The translations under genes and the position numbers were made by a program. A stretch of 64,000 nucleotides of DNA from Anaeramoeba flamelloides (Eukaryota > Metamonada > Anaeramoebidae). Below are positions 11,679-27,043 of the stretch, piece after piece. A model generated the notes under the pieces. It was not told the origin of the DNA. It worked only from the letters and a program-made list of their open reading frames with translations, and ran no database searches. Where the stretch lies: NCBI GenBank assembly GCA_027625915.1, contig JANTQA010000057.1, forward strand, positions 9,424,001-9,488,000, in the 5' to 3' direction. Every line of letters starts with the position of its first letter. The stretch's first letter is position 1.

Positions 11679-13799
11679 TGATTATAATTATAATTTTTAT
11701 TGCTGTTATTTGCAATATTTTCTTTTTTAATTTTTAATAAAATTTTTTCTTTAACTAAAAATGGACTAATAAATATTTTATTTTCTAGATCATTAATTAA
11801 TTCATCAACTTTTTTTTCTTTCCATAAAAATTTAAAATATTGCTTTTTTAATTTTTTCCTAATTAATAAATCCGCATTTATTAAATTAAAAATATTTTTG
11901 AACAAAATATAATCACTAAAAAAAAATCTAAATTCCAAAATATCATAAACTTCAAGGTGAGTATTTATAATTGAAGATGACAATCCCTTTATTGGTTCAA
12001 ATTCAATTTTAAAAATTAATTTAAAAGATGAGGAAATTGAAAACATTTCAACGATTTCTTTCGAATTACTAAACAATTCCGTAGTAAATAATTCTAATTG
12101 ATCAAAGCATATTTGGAATTTTTTTTTTAAATTTTTATCTTCAGAAACAACTATAAAATTAGTTTTTGCAATTAGGCAATTGATTGGGAAATTATTGTAA
12201 TTTTCCAAAAAAATAATTTCAATATTTTGAAAAGTTGCTAATATTTTCGATTTGGGGATATCCTTTATAATTTTTTTTGGTTGGATAATGTCAGGTATAA
12301 AATATCTTTCTAATTTAAATATTAAATACCATATAAAATATATTCTCATTGAAGTTAACATGAAATTTACTGATGTTTTATTATTGATTTCTTTATTAAT
12401 TTGAATAAAAAATTGATTATTATTATTAGTCTGCTTATTTAGAATTGGTTGAAATAAATAAAATTTTTTACTGTTAAAATCTTTACCAAAAATAGTATTA
12501 ATTTCAATGTCAACCGTTGAGGAATTATTAACAAATTGATTTAAATTTAATCGGAAATCATTAGCAATAATTTTCAAAATAGAATTGGAATTTATTGTTT
12601 TATTTAAAGGGGTATTTTGATTGTTATTCCGATTATTGTTATTCTGGTTATGATTCCTATTACTATGGTTATTTTTTACATTAATATTTAACAAATTTAA
12701 AAAATTAAAAATAATTTTATTAATTTTGACATTTAAATTTAAAACAATTTTTTTATTTACTTTATTTAATACATTTATATTATTCTTGTTTTTGTTTTGA
12801 TTATTTTTGATTAAAACTTCTTTTTTTCCATTATTTACAAAGATTATTGGCTTTTCGACAAAATTTTCTTTAATAAGTCCAATTATCAAATTCATTTGCT
12901 TTTGATTCATTTGGATTTTTAATTTATTTAAAATAGCATTAATTGTTAAATTTGGTAAATGATCCCAATTAATATTGATTATTTTTAAAAATTCAAAGAG
13001 TAAATTTTTTTTTTGAATTAATATTTTTGTTTCATTAATATCAAATTTAGGGATATTTGATACGATTTTTAAATTATTAAATTTTAAAATTAATTTTTCA
13101 ATCAAATTTTCATAATCATCTATCATTATTATATTATTATTATTAATCATATTATTATTCTTATTATTATTACTCGTGGTGCTTTTGTTATTAGTAATAG
13201 TATTGATATTAATTTTATTATTATTTAAAAATTCAAAATTATTAATGAGGTTAATTTCTTTATTAATTAATTTTAAATAATCTTTTGAATGACTATTTCT
13301 TGGGAAAATAATTTCTGAATTTAAAAAATTAATATTTAATAATATTTTATTGTATTTTTTTTTCACTTTTTTTTTAATTTTAATAAGACTCCTGATTTGT
13401 TTTATTAAAAATAAAAATTCCAATAAAAACCTATTCAAAAAAAAAATTCTAACATTATTAACATTGATTTTTAAATTAGCAGAAATATTTTTTGAAACAA
13501 ATTTTTCATAATTTAAATTAAAAGCTTGTTCATTTATTAAATAAAATATTTCATTATATTTTTTCCCAGTTTGAGTTAAATCTTGGATTTTAAAGCTTTT
13601 TAATAATGTGTTAATTATAAATTCTTTATTATTAAACCGTTGAAAGGTAATTATTGAATTATTCATTAGAAATTTACAAAACATACTATTATTGTTCAAA
13701 ATAATTAATTCCAAAGTATTTAATTTTAAATCCAAGTAAAATTTTTTATATTCTCGTTTATTATTGATTTCGATATTGTTATTGTTATTATTGTTATTA

Positions 13800-13887
<88 letters not shown>

Positions 13888-16800
13888 CATTTTCATTCTT
13901 CTTCTTCTTCTTATTTTTGTTGTTATTTTTACGATTATGGATTAATTTAAAATTATTAAAAAAATAAATCAATTCTTTTAAAGTGTTCATTTCGATATTA
14001 AGAAATAATTTATTAAATAAAATTTCAATTTCATTCAAAATATTATTAAATGATGGTGAAATTGGATTAAAATTTTTTAATTTGATTTTTATTAATTTTT
14101 CATCTATATTTTCATCCTTTTCTGGTGATATTGAAGTTAATAAATTAATGACATTTTTTTGGCCAAGAGTTAATGATTTTGGATTTATTTTCTTTGAAAA
14201 TAAATCTTTAATTATAATATTTTCAATATCTAAATTAATTTCTTTTTTGTAAAATTGAGTATTTATGAAAAAATTACAATTTAATAATTCTATTAAAATT
14301 AAATTCTTCTTAAATATTTGATTTTTTGTTATTAAATGATTTGTATTATTATTATTATTATTATAGTTATTTTTATTTATTGATTTAATCAATAAATTAA
14401 TTTTTTTAATTTTAAAAGCAAAATTTAAAATTTTTGATTCATATATTTGTAAATTTTTTAATTTTATTATATTTATTACTTTTTTTTTTTTATTTGGAAT
14501 GAATTGTTGAATTCCATGCTCTTCAAATATTAATTTTTCGAATAATTGAATTAATTGAAAATATTGAATAGGATTTAATTGGATATTTAAAAACGGTAAA
14601 TTACCTTCAAATGATATTTTTGGTAACTCTTTAGGCACATTTAAAGCAAATTTCAATAAAAAATCAATATCAAATTGTTCAATAAGAAAAGGTATTTTTT
14701 CTTTTACCACCTCATTTAAAGAATTGCCTTCCTTTTCTTCATTTTGGTACCGGATCTGTTTTTGATCCTTCTTATTTTCATGATCATTAATTTTTGTTTT
14801 TTCATTTTTGATATTTTTAACTTGCTTATTTATTTTAATTATTGAATTAAAATATTTTTTATATTTTGAATAATTTGGTAAAATTAATGAATTAATTTTT
14901 GTTAATTGTAATTTAAAATGGTAATATAAGTCATGATAATAATTGTCATTATTTATTCTTATAGGGATTGAAAATAAGTTTAATTCGCCTAGATCCAATA
15001 CTAATAATAAACTATTTAAATCAAAAATATTTTCAGGTATTAAAATTATTGGTGCTTTAAAATTTATTTTCAAATCTATTTTTTTTTGATTTGAATTAAA
15101 TAATTTAAATTTTTTTTTCTTTATTAGATCTTGAAAATTTCTCATTTTATTATAAGCCTTTTTATAATAATTTAAATTATAATTATCAATTTTTTTTGTT
15201 TCAAAAAATTTTATTAAATTTGTAATAAAGATTGGATTATATATAATTTCTAAAGGTAATGCCGAAATATCGATTTTATAATCCAACGAATTTTCTTTTT
15301 CTTCTCCTTCTTCTCCTTCTTCTTCTCCTTCCTCTCTATTGTTATTATTACTCTTGTTATTATTTAATATTGGATTGATAATTGTATTTAATTCAAAGAG
15401 TGATTGTTTCTTTTTATTTTTTTCATTAATTGGTGATATGATTTCATGATATTTGGTATTAAAATGATCTATTAATTTTAAGGATTGAATTTTAAAAGAA
15501 ATTTTTTTTTCTGTATTACTTAAGCCAAATCTAATTTTAATATTTTCAATTGGCAATGAAAAAAAAATTTTCTTTTTTGGTCTTTTTTTACATTCGATCA
15601 CTGACCCAGTAACCCCATTGTTATTAAATAAATTAAAATTAAATTTTTTAAATTTTAATCGAATGATAGTAAATTCATTATTTGTTTTTATAGGAACTTC
15701 TGTTGAATTTTGTTGTAATAAAAAAAATTGATACATTTTATCAAATTCGGTAAATTTTGATAAAGATTTTTCGTTTTCTTCAATTTCTTTTAAATTTTCT
15801 TCTAAAGAAGAATCAATTAATTCTGAAAATAAACTATTATTTTTTATATTATTATTATTGATTGATTCCTTATTTTCCACATTCTCATTATCTATGACAT
15901 TTTCATTTTCATGTTTATTAGTATTGCTGCTTTTTTTATTATTTTTCTTTTTCTTTTTCTTTTTTCTTTCCTTCTCCCTCTCCTTTTCCTTTTCAACTTC
16001 GAATTCTGTTAAAAATCGATAAAAAATGATTGTTTTAAAATCTAATTTATGCTCCAAAACAAATAAAATCATTTTTTCTTCTGTTTTATTCCATTTTTTT
16101 TCACTGTTTAATAACAATTTTTTTTTATAACATGCAATATATCTATTTCTTAATTCAATTTTTTTTTTCGAATTATTAATCGATTTTTCTTTAAAATTAT
16201 TTCCTAATTTACCTTCATTAATCCTTCCTTCAACACATCTGGAAAGAAATTTCCACCATTGCGTTGATGGTTTTGGTTTATTGTTTAATGGCAATTCCTG
16301 TGGAATAAAATATTTTCTAGTTTTTGATGCTTTCCAATATAATTCAAATTTATCAATTATCTCGGTTAATAACAAATATTGGATTTTTTCTAATGACAAA
16401 GTAAATTCTTCTAAAATAATTGAGATCCATATTTTTGGTTTCATGATTTTTGCTAATTCTTCATAAGTTCTTGTATTAATTCTTAATTTGAAATTCGTTG
16501 AAATTGGATTTATTATATACTGATGCTTTTTGGCCTTTACTTTTGTTTCTGAGGCTATTTCGTTTTCTGTTTCTTTTTTATTAGTGTTTTTTTTATTGCT
16601 TTTATTATTATTATTATTATTCATATCGTTTTGACCTATAAATTCCCGTTCTAAACGTTTTAGATTTCTCTCCAAATTATTTGCATTTTTCATTTGTTTT
16701 ATATATAAATCCCAAAAAACACTCAAATTTTTAAAATTTATTGATTTATAATAAGATTTTGTTTCACCAGAAATAAATTGTTTTTTAAATTTTTCATTTG

Positions 16801-19800
16801 TTGTGTCAACATTTATTGATTCAATTTTAATACCAAATCTAAATGGTATCTCCCTTATAGAATCTTCATAAATAAATAAAACCTTTTTAATGTGAATTTG
16901 CAAATTTTTATAAATTTGATTAATTTTTCTTTCTTTGAAGCTTTGTTTATTTTTTTTTTCATTTCTTTTATTTTTTAATAATTTTTCCCAATTCTATTTT
17001 ATTTTAGTTTTAAAAAATATATTTTAAAGAAGAGATTAATTTATGTAAATAGATGAAAATAATCACAATGATAACAATTAACAATAACTTTTATTTTGCT
17101 CTAGAAACTAGAATTGATTAAATTGGTATTTTTTATTTATTTTTTATACCTTTTACTTTCTCCAAATTTTCCCTCTTGTTTGGGTTCTTTCTCACCTCTC
17201 TATCCCTCTCTTTAAGTATTTTGGTGGGTTAAATAGAATAAAAAACCATTATAAGAATTGGTAGACTTGTTCATGATTAGATCTTAAATTGTTCATGATT
17301 AGATCTTTAAAAAAATTAAAACTGAACCGAATCCAACTGAAGCGATTTGAAACCGAACCGGACCGAATCGAATTGAACTTTCCGCACAATCTATCCAGTT
17401 GGTACTTGGATTCGGTTAATAATGTTGTGTTGGTGTCTTGTACTGATATTTTGTGAAAACAAGATTTGAGAAACTTGCAAAAAAATAGAAAAAAAAATAA
17501 ATAAAAATTTGTTTTCGAATTTTTTTTTTTTATTAATTTTGCTATCAAAAAACATTCAAAACCTACTGTCTATGAATAAATGTGAACTAATCCACTTATT
17601 ACATCGGATACCAAGAGTTGAGTGATATCCGATGTAATTCACTCAAGATCTGCATTTTTGGGTTCTTGGGTTTTTGTAATCCCGAAAGAGATGAGAACAA
17701 TTTATCTTAAACATTTGAATGGTTTTTATTAAATGTTTGAGTTTTATTTTATAAATTGTTGTTTTATCATAATTTTAGAATTTGTTTCTATTGTTGAACT
17801 ATTATAAACTCAATACAGTACATTGCTTTTAAAATTGTAACCCTTTGTTTGCATTTGTTTTATTTACTGGTATTTGTATTTCAAATGAGAATAAATTTTA
17901 ATCTCATCTTCTTCAAATTAATATTTTATCCTTTGAGTCACTATTTAAAAAAAAAAGGGGGGAGGGGGGGGGGGGAATAGACCAATTTTTAATATTGAAA
18001 GAGAATATCTTCAGATAATATACTGAGATAGCTACATTTATTGCTGTTTTTGAAAATGAAAACAAGTACTTTAAGGTATTAGCCTCATCAGAGATTCATT
18101 TCTTATTAAAGTTTGTCATAATTAAAAGTAAATCAGAATAATGCTCTTTATAGTTCAAATTTCGAAAAAAAAACTTTTATAAGTACAGCCAGTTCCACTT
18201 TTAAGACAAACTTTCAATAAAATTTAAGGCAGGACACAAAAAAATCTCAAATTAAGGCAAAAATTTGGAATTTTTTTTACAAATTATTTTACTAGAATTT
18301 GAATTTGGTGCCTTAATTTGAGATTTTTTTTGTTCCTTAAATTTCGTTCAAAGTTAGTGTCTTAAAAGTGGAACTTACTGTGTTATTGAACAATAAATTA
18401 TTGTATTTTTTACTAAAGGATTACTTTAAAAATTTTGATTTTGGAAATTTTTTTTTATCAATTACTTTTCCCAATTTCTAAAAATAGAAACCCAAAATAC
18501 AGTATTCTAGTATTTAATAATTTAGATTTAGAATGTTCAAAAGTAACTATTTTTTCAATTTTGTTAATTTCAAAGATTAACTCAATTATTTTAAGCATAA
18601 AAACCTAAATATTGATTCATTAAAGTTTCTTTTCTTTGGAACCATTGGTATTTTCAGTGAATTTTCTAATATAGTAGGAAAAAAAATACCGGACATGAAA
18701 AAAATCCCTGACAAGATTTTTAATTGTGAATATTAGGAAAATTGATATGTAATTTCATTTATTTTCAATCAAATCCTTATTATAAATAACCAATTTTTTT
18801 TATGAGATTAGTAATAAACCTACCTAAAATTCATCAAAGTAAGGTGTCTCTAGAATACTCGAGTAAGCTATTTCCAAGAAAGTGGGGCAAATTTATTTTA
18901 CAATATATTTATTTAACACATTCTTCAAAAAAGGATTTAAATATATAAAACCATTAACCACCATTTATAGATTCTTGATAATAATTCAATTTGTTTCGTA
19001 GTATTGTATTGCATAAATAAAATATATTAAAATTTTTGATCTCGATTTTATCTGATATTTTTTTATGGTGAAAATTTGTGTTTATTATTTTGTTTTTGAT
19101 CGAAAAAATCATTTTCATAACTTGTATAATCTCAACAAAATTTACAATATAATTAAAAACATATAACTGCTTATTCTTGTTTAAATAATCATTTGTTCTC
19201 TTTCCATATTTCCGGTTATTCATTGAAAGTGGTCGTACATTGCTTTACCCAAAAAAAGTGCTATTTTTTTTTTCATTTTTTGGGAATATTTCAACTAATA
19301 TGTTTTGAATTAAATACATAAGTGGTTGGTTCAATCGGTATAAATATTAAACTTAATTTGGTATAGTTGATTAATGATTATCATCACTAAAAAAGATTAT
19401 TTTTTATGAAATGTGAAAAAAAATGCCCCACTTTTTTGGAAATACCTTAATTGCTTTGGTAACCTAAGTAGATCAACTTTTTTTGAAAAACAATACGGTT
19501 TTATAGAGGTTTACTAGAGTTTGGAAAATGATAATTTTTATTCTTGTTTTATGATTGAGTGAATGGTGTTTTGAACAAGTGTGATTTAATTCATCATCAT
19601 TCTAATAAGTGGGTGAGTTATAATTTACAAAGTTTGATTCTTAAAAAAAAAGGATTTGATTTTAAATAAATGAAATTACACAAAAATTACTAATATTCTC
19701 AATTAAAAATCTTGTCCGGTATTTTTTTCATGTATGGTATTTTTTTTAGTACTTTATATGAAAATAATTTGTCAAAATACCCTTATAAGGTTTTCCTTAA

Positions 19801-21146
19801 TTATAAAATTTCTTAAAAAATTGAATTTTTTTAGTAACTAATCTACATTTCGAGACAAATCCAAGAAAGACATTTTTGCAACTTTGGAGTCTGAAAATTG
19901 ATAATTGTACCTTTAAATTTGTGGTGAAATTCAGAATATTTTATGAAATTCTTGGGTTTTATACTAATACACGGATTATTTTGAATTATTGAGATCAACA
20001 AATGGTACAATTTGACGAATAGATTTTTAGAGATATTTGAACCATGAATCATTTGATGTGATTTGCCTTAAATAGCTACACACTTTTCTCATTAATTTCT
20101 CAATGGTAGACACTAAACACATAATTCACTATAATTTCCAGTGGATTATCTTTTTTTAATTCTGAAATATTCCTTTCATTTCAAATTCAAAGTATTCCGA
20201 ATGTATAAACTAAAGGCACCAAAGGTATATGATAAAAAAGTACCAAACAAATAAATAGATCCGAAAAACAAATTCAAACTTGAAGGTTAATCAGTAAAAA
20301 AAAAAAGTAAAATTGAAAATAAAAAGAAATCTTGTTTCCTTTTGAAACTTAAATACCATTAGACCCAAAGATCTTCTTCAAAGTGTGACGTAATAAATAC
20401 AAAACCAATGGAATTGAAAATCAGTAGAGTATTGGGATCAAGTAAATGTATTATTTCAAAGGTGTTAATTTTCTTGTTCAAGAGATGATATTTGGAGAAA
20501 GGAAAGTAATTGTCTCAAATAAAGAAGAAAATTTGTTCATGAAAAATCTGGTCTTCTGTGAGTGATCACAAATTAAAAACTAGATCTAATAAAAACTGAA
20601 AGGAAATAATTCCAGCACCCCAATATTCGTTGCAAATCAATATTTTTTGTTTTTGAAAAAATAAAAAAACAAAAAAGAACGATCCCTTCACAAAATATTT
20701 AGAAAGCAACTTTTCTTTCCAATTCTCATTTTTGTTTTATTAAGTTTGTTTGTTTGTTTGTTTGTTTTTTTGGGTTTGTTTTGTCTTTCGTAAAATCATA
20801 CCTCCAGTTGCTGTAATTTTTTTTTTTGTTTTTGTTTTTCCAATTCTTCCCAATCCAAGTCTTTATTTTTCTTTGGTACAGCAACAATGTATATTCGATC
20901 AATTTGAAGAACCGACGGCTTTGTGGATAAGTGTTTAAAAGGTATGTCAAATTTTAATAATTTTACCAGTCCAATTTTGACAACAATAGGCAAACCTAAA
21001 AAATTTAAACAATCCTTTTTGATTTGTAAGTTTTCAAATTGCACAGCACCCTTTAATAACCCCACTTTCAGTTGTTCTTTAGAAATGTGAATAAAGTCTC
21101 CTAAAAATTGGTTCAAAACGTTTGAAATGAAACCTTCCAGAACCAT
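6928..21146 (-). CDS. VPS13: VPS13-type bridge-like lipid transfer protein
   Basis: VPS13 proteins form long hydrophobic grooves that move bulk phospholipid between membranes at contact sites. Exon 1 (21146-20802) begins MVLEGFISNVLNQFLGDFI, the classic chorein N-terminus, and runs 115 codons to a GTATG donor. Exon 2 starts at 16993 (ATAG acceptor, phase 0 to phase 0) with NWEKLLKNKR and YKNLQIHIKKVLFIYED, which follows on exactly as in the family. Later landmarks are GYWEPFLENT, VAB-repeat motifs such as WIKNECGLNIKYY and WLINNTGLKLFYHN, IGFSIINKTPKEILYL, and the tail RMPRHFFKNKILYPYDKNLS before the PH-like end. The total is about 3,470 residues, normal for the family. Two frames meet at a 7-A run on the sense strand (9691-9697): the first stops at 9683-9685, the second carries on to 6928. 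No GT-AG intron restores the frame there, so a one-base sequencing indel is likeliest. Long N and D runs interrupt the groove repeats. Confidence 0.93.
8646..8693. repeat. ATC/CAT trinucleotide microsatellite coding for poly-Asp
   Basis: A pure trinucleotide run inside the VPS13 exon encodes sixteen consecutive aspartates between two lysine-rich segments. Such runs change length easily. Confidence 0.95.
11616..11673. repeat. ATT trinucleotide microsatellite coding for poly-Asn
   Basis: The run encodes about twenty asparagines in a linker of VPS13, just before a stretch rich in serine and lysine. Confidence 0.95.
13775..13887. repeat. Long TTA/TTG microsatellite coding for poly-Asn
   Basis: This run of about 110 bp encodes close to forty asparagines in VPS13. 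The opposite strand reads as poly-leucine and is not a gene. Confidence 0.95.
17146..17520. repeat. Dispersed repeat X, in the VPS13 intron
   Basis: This stretch aligns in inverted orientation with 29690-30000. Shared segments include ATAAGAATTGGT followed by an ACTTG-rich part, TTGTTCATGAT(C/T)AGATCTT, GAATCCAACTGA and CTTGTACTG/CTTGTATTG. Internal tandem copies of TTGTTCATGATTAGATCTT (about 17267-17305) occur here. No coding potential is evident, so it is probably a degraded transposon of unknown class. It lies inside the long VPS13 intron. Confidence 0.6.
17948..17975. repeat. Oligo-A followed by oligo-G tract
   Basis: A run of A is followed by six G, one A and twelve G. It is unique in this very AT-rich window and lies in the VPS13 intron, where the transcript would carry the C-rich complement. 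Confidence 0.9.
18186..18380. mobile_element. Palindromic CAGTC MITE, copy B
   Basis: It starts CAGCCAGTTCCACTTTTAAG after TA (18184-18185) and ends AAAAGTGGAACTTACTG. The right flank is TG instead of TA, which suggests decay since insertion. It lies inside the VPS13 intron. Confidence 0.85.
18677..19746. mobile_element. TIR element with TAGTA flanks, interrupted by a second element
   Basis: The outer arms, about 57 bp each (18677-18736 and 19690-19746), match in inverted orientation: both contain GACAAGATTTTTAATTG and then an ATATTAG block, with TACC near the tip. TAGTA stands outside both ends (18672-18676 and 19747-19751), a possible 5-bp target duplication. The middle holds the 582-bp TA-flanked element (18866-19447). 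Without it, the host element would be about 490 bp, so it is probably a MITE of a family different from the inserted one. Confidence 0.65.
18866..19447. mobile_element. 582-bp terminal-inverted-repeat element, copy 2 (TA target)
   Basis: The ends AGCTATTTCCAAGAAAGTGG and (reverse complement) AGGTATTTCCAAAAAAGTGG are flanked by TA at 18864-18865 and 19448-19449. It is the sister of 2893-3475. On the minus strand an 89-codon frame (18954-19223) encodes MNNRKYGKRTNDYLNKNK and later KKISDKIEIKNFNIFYLCN. This is helix-rich and could be a remnant of a DNA-binding part of a transposase, but no catalytic domain is present. Confidence 0.85.
19790..20110. repeat. Dispersed repeat Z, copy 1, in the VPS13 intron
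   Basis: It aligns in inverted orientation with 54230-54510. Shared stretches include AATTTCTTAAAAAATTGAAT, the TTTCACCACAAA region, and a block reading TTGATCTCA/CTGATCTCA. A 69-codon minus-strand frame (19843-20052, MIHGSNISKNLFVKLYHLLI at its start) covers the conserved part here, so the repeat may descend from a coding element. I cannot name the class. Confidence 0.55.
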
Positions 21147-21694
21147 CTTTTTCGTTAAGCCTTTTTTATAGCAACACACAAATCCTTTTTAAAAAAATGA
21201 AAAATTTACCCAAGAATTCTCGTTAAATGTTTAAGAATTATTTAAATTGTGGGACACTCTTCCTAGTTTGTCCTGGGAAAATTTCGTTCCTACAAAAAAA
21301 ACTGAAATCATTATTATCCAATTTCTAAAAAACTTATTTGCTATTTTTTACACATAAATTAAAAATATAATAACTCCAGATTACCAAAAATTATTTTGAA
21401 GTACTTAATCAAAAGTTTCAAATTAAGAAACCAAGTGTTAGTCAATTGGGTCCGGTTCTCATTAAGGTTTAAATTTCTTGAAGATTTTAGGGAAGATTAG
21501 TATACCCAAGAAAAAAATTGTCTTATTCGTAATCTGTGATAGTTTTTCAAATATCTGACTATTTTACTTCCCTTGATATCAAGATCTTGAAAATGAAAGA
21601 TTTTTGTTATCCTTCGAAAAAAGCTTTTAAATCATAAAAAACAAGTTGTTGTATTCAATCATTGGGCTACTATACATTTTTGTAAAAATATAAT

Positions 21695-23192
21695 AGAGGT
21701 TTTGATGATAACATGCTATAATTCACGATAAAGTTACAAAAATCGCGATAATTTCCATCAAATCGCGATATATCTTAAAATCGCGATAATTCAATATTAT
21801 CGTGATAATATAACAAATCGCGATATTCTATAAAATCGCGATAATTATTATAAAATCGTGATAAATTCCATAATATCGCGATTACTTTTTAATCGCGATA
21901 TAATAGTTGATGGGTTTTTGGGCTAATTAAGAAATATTTTGCATAAAAAATTTTTTTTGATCAAAAAATAGATTAGGTGAATAAAAGTCATTCTTTTGAA
22001 AAAACAACAAAAAAGATACTTGATCCAATCAAGGATCAGATCAAAGAGTTTTGTTGTGTTTTCATTTTATTTGGTTGATAAACCGATCGATCCTTTTAGA
22101 TCAACAACAATAAGAACTAAAGAGAAATAAATATTTTTTCAGTTAATGGTGGTGCTGGAAATTGCTTTGAATAAAAGACCTTCTAAAACAACCAACCCTT
22201 AATCTGTTCTTTAAAGAATGTTTTCTTGGGTTACAATATTTTCATTTTTTCTCAGAAAGCTAAAAGGAGTTGGATAACTCTTCAAAAGATTTCACAACAT
22301 CCTTGCAAGATGATCACCAATTATTAAGATTTTTTATACAATTCTTGTCTTCTTCTTCTTTTTCTACTCATATCTTTGTATTGGACAGAAAACACAATTA
22401 GAATAATAGAGGTTTTTGTTTGATCGATCACCAATAAGAAGTCAAATTATTCTTTATTCTGTTTGGCTATTTAAAATTGTGAAGGTAACATCCTCCATTT
22501 TAAGAAAACACACATTATTTATATTCAAGTGTATTGATGAGATTGGTAATTATTAGTTTGATCATAAAATTTGTTTGAGATTCTATATTTTGTTAAAAAA
22601 AAAATGAAAAGAATAAAATTTTTTTCCACAACAAACCAAACTCATTCCCTTTCTAAAAGTTTTCTATCTTTCAAAACTTTCAAACACTTGAAGACAGTTC
22701 ATAACCTTTGCAAACACTTTCGGACATTATTAAAGGGGAAAGTGTTGTAAAAATATCAAGGCTTTATAAAAGTCAAGAGATTTTTTTTAAAAATGAAAAT
22801 AATAATTTTTCATTTTTTCACGATAATGTGAATATCGCGATAATGTTGTTTATCGCGATTTTATGATTTTTCGGGTAAAGTTGGACTAATCGCGATTTTT
22901 TTAATATTATTGCGATTTTATTGTTAATATCATGATAATATATGTTACTGATAAATTCAAACACAGGTAATAAACTTTTTATTCAATTTCCATTTTTGTA
23001 AATCTATCAACTCAACTTTTCAAACAGTTTTTTAGTAGGAGTATTTTGAAGAACAACTAATTTAACAATGTTACTTAAGATTTTAAGCAATAAAATGCTT
23101 TATTCAAATCTAAGGGAAAAAATTTTTAAAACGGAAAGCAAAGTAAAAATTTATTGTTACTTATTGGAATTTAGCTGTATCATCAAAACTCT
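21695..23192. mobile_element. ATCGCGAT-ended transposon, copy 1 (carries a nested insertion)
   Basis: The ends are AGAGGTTTTGATGATAACAT and its inverted counterpart (ATCATCAAAACTCT). AAT stands directly outside both ends, a 3-bp target duplication. Just inside each end lies a cluster of ATCGCGAT(A/T) units at irregular spacing (about 21740-21902 and 22818-22925), resembling the subterminal transposase-binding repeats of large DNA transposons. The middle (about 21950-22790) is AT-rich and non-coding. Without the nested 230-bp insertion and its duplicated TA the element is about 1,266 bp. It is a non-autonomous element; I cannot assign a superfamily from the ends alone. Confidence 0.8.
22948..23177. 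mobile_element. 230-bp TA-flanked MITE nested in the ATCGCGAT element
   Basis: It starts CTGATAAATTCAAACACAGG and ends GGAATTTAGCTG, with imperfect inverted ends. TA stands on both sides (22946-22947, 23178-23179). Taking out the element plus one TA leaves ATGT-TA-TCATCAAAACTCT, which is the uninterrupted terminal repeat of the host element. This shows both the boundaries and the order of insertion. Confidence 0.75.
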
Positions 23193-23195
23193 AAT

Positions 23196-27043
<3,848 letters not shown>

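Noticed and set aside
13764-13967. Plus-strand frame reading as a run of leucines
   Set aside because: It is the complement of the Asn microsatellite in VPS13; the minus-strand frame is the real one.
20750-20938. 62-codon plus-strand frame opposite VPS13 exon 1
   Set aside because: The minus strand encodes the conserved chorein N-terminus; this is its shadow.
21740-22925. CRISPR array, because of regularly recurring ATCGCGAT units
   Set aside because: Units are short, irregularly spaced, in both orientations and lie within a transposon with matching ends in a eukaryotic genome.
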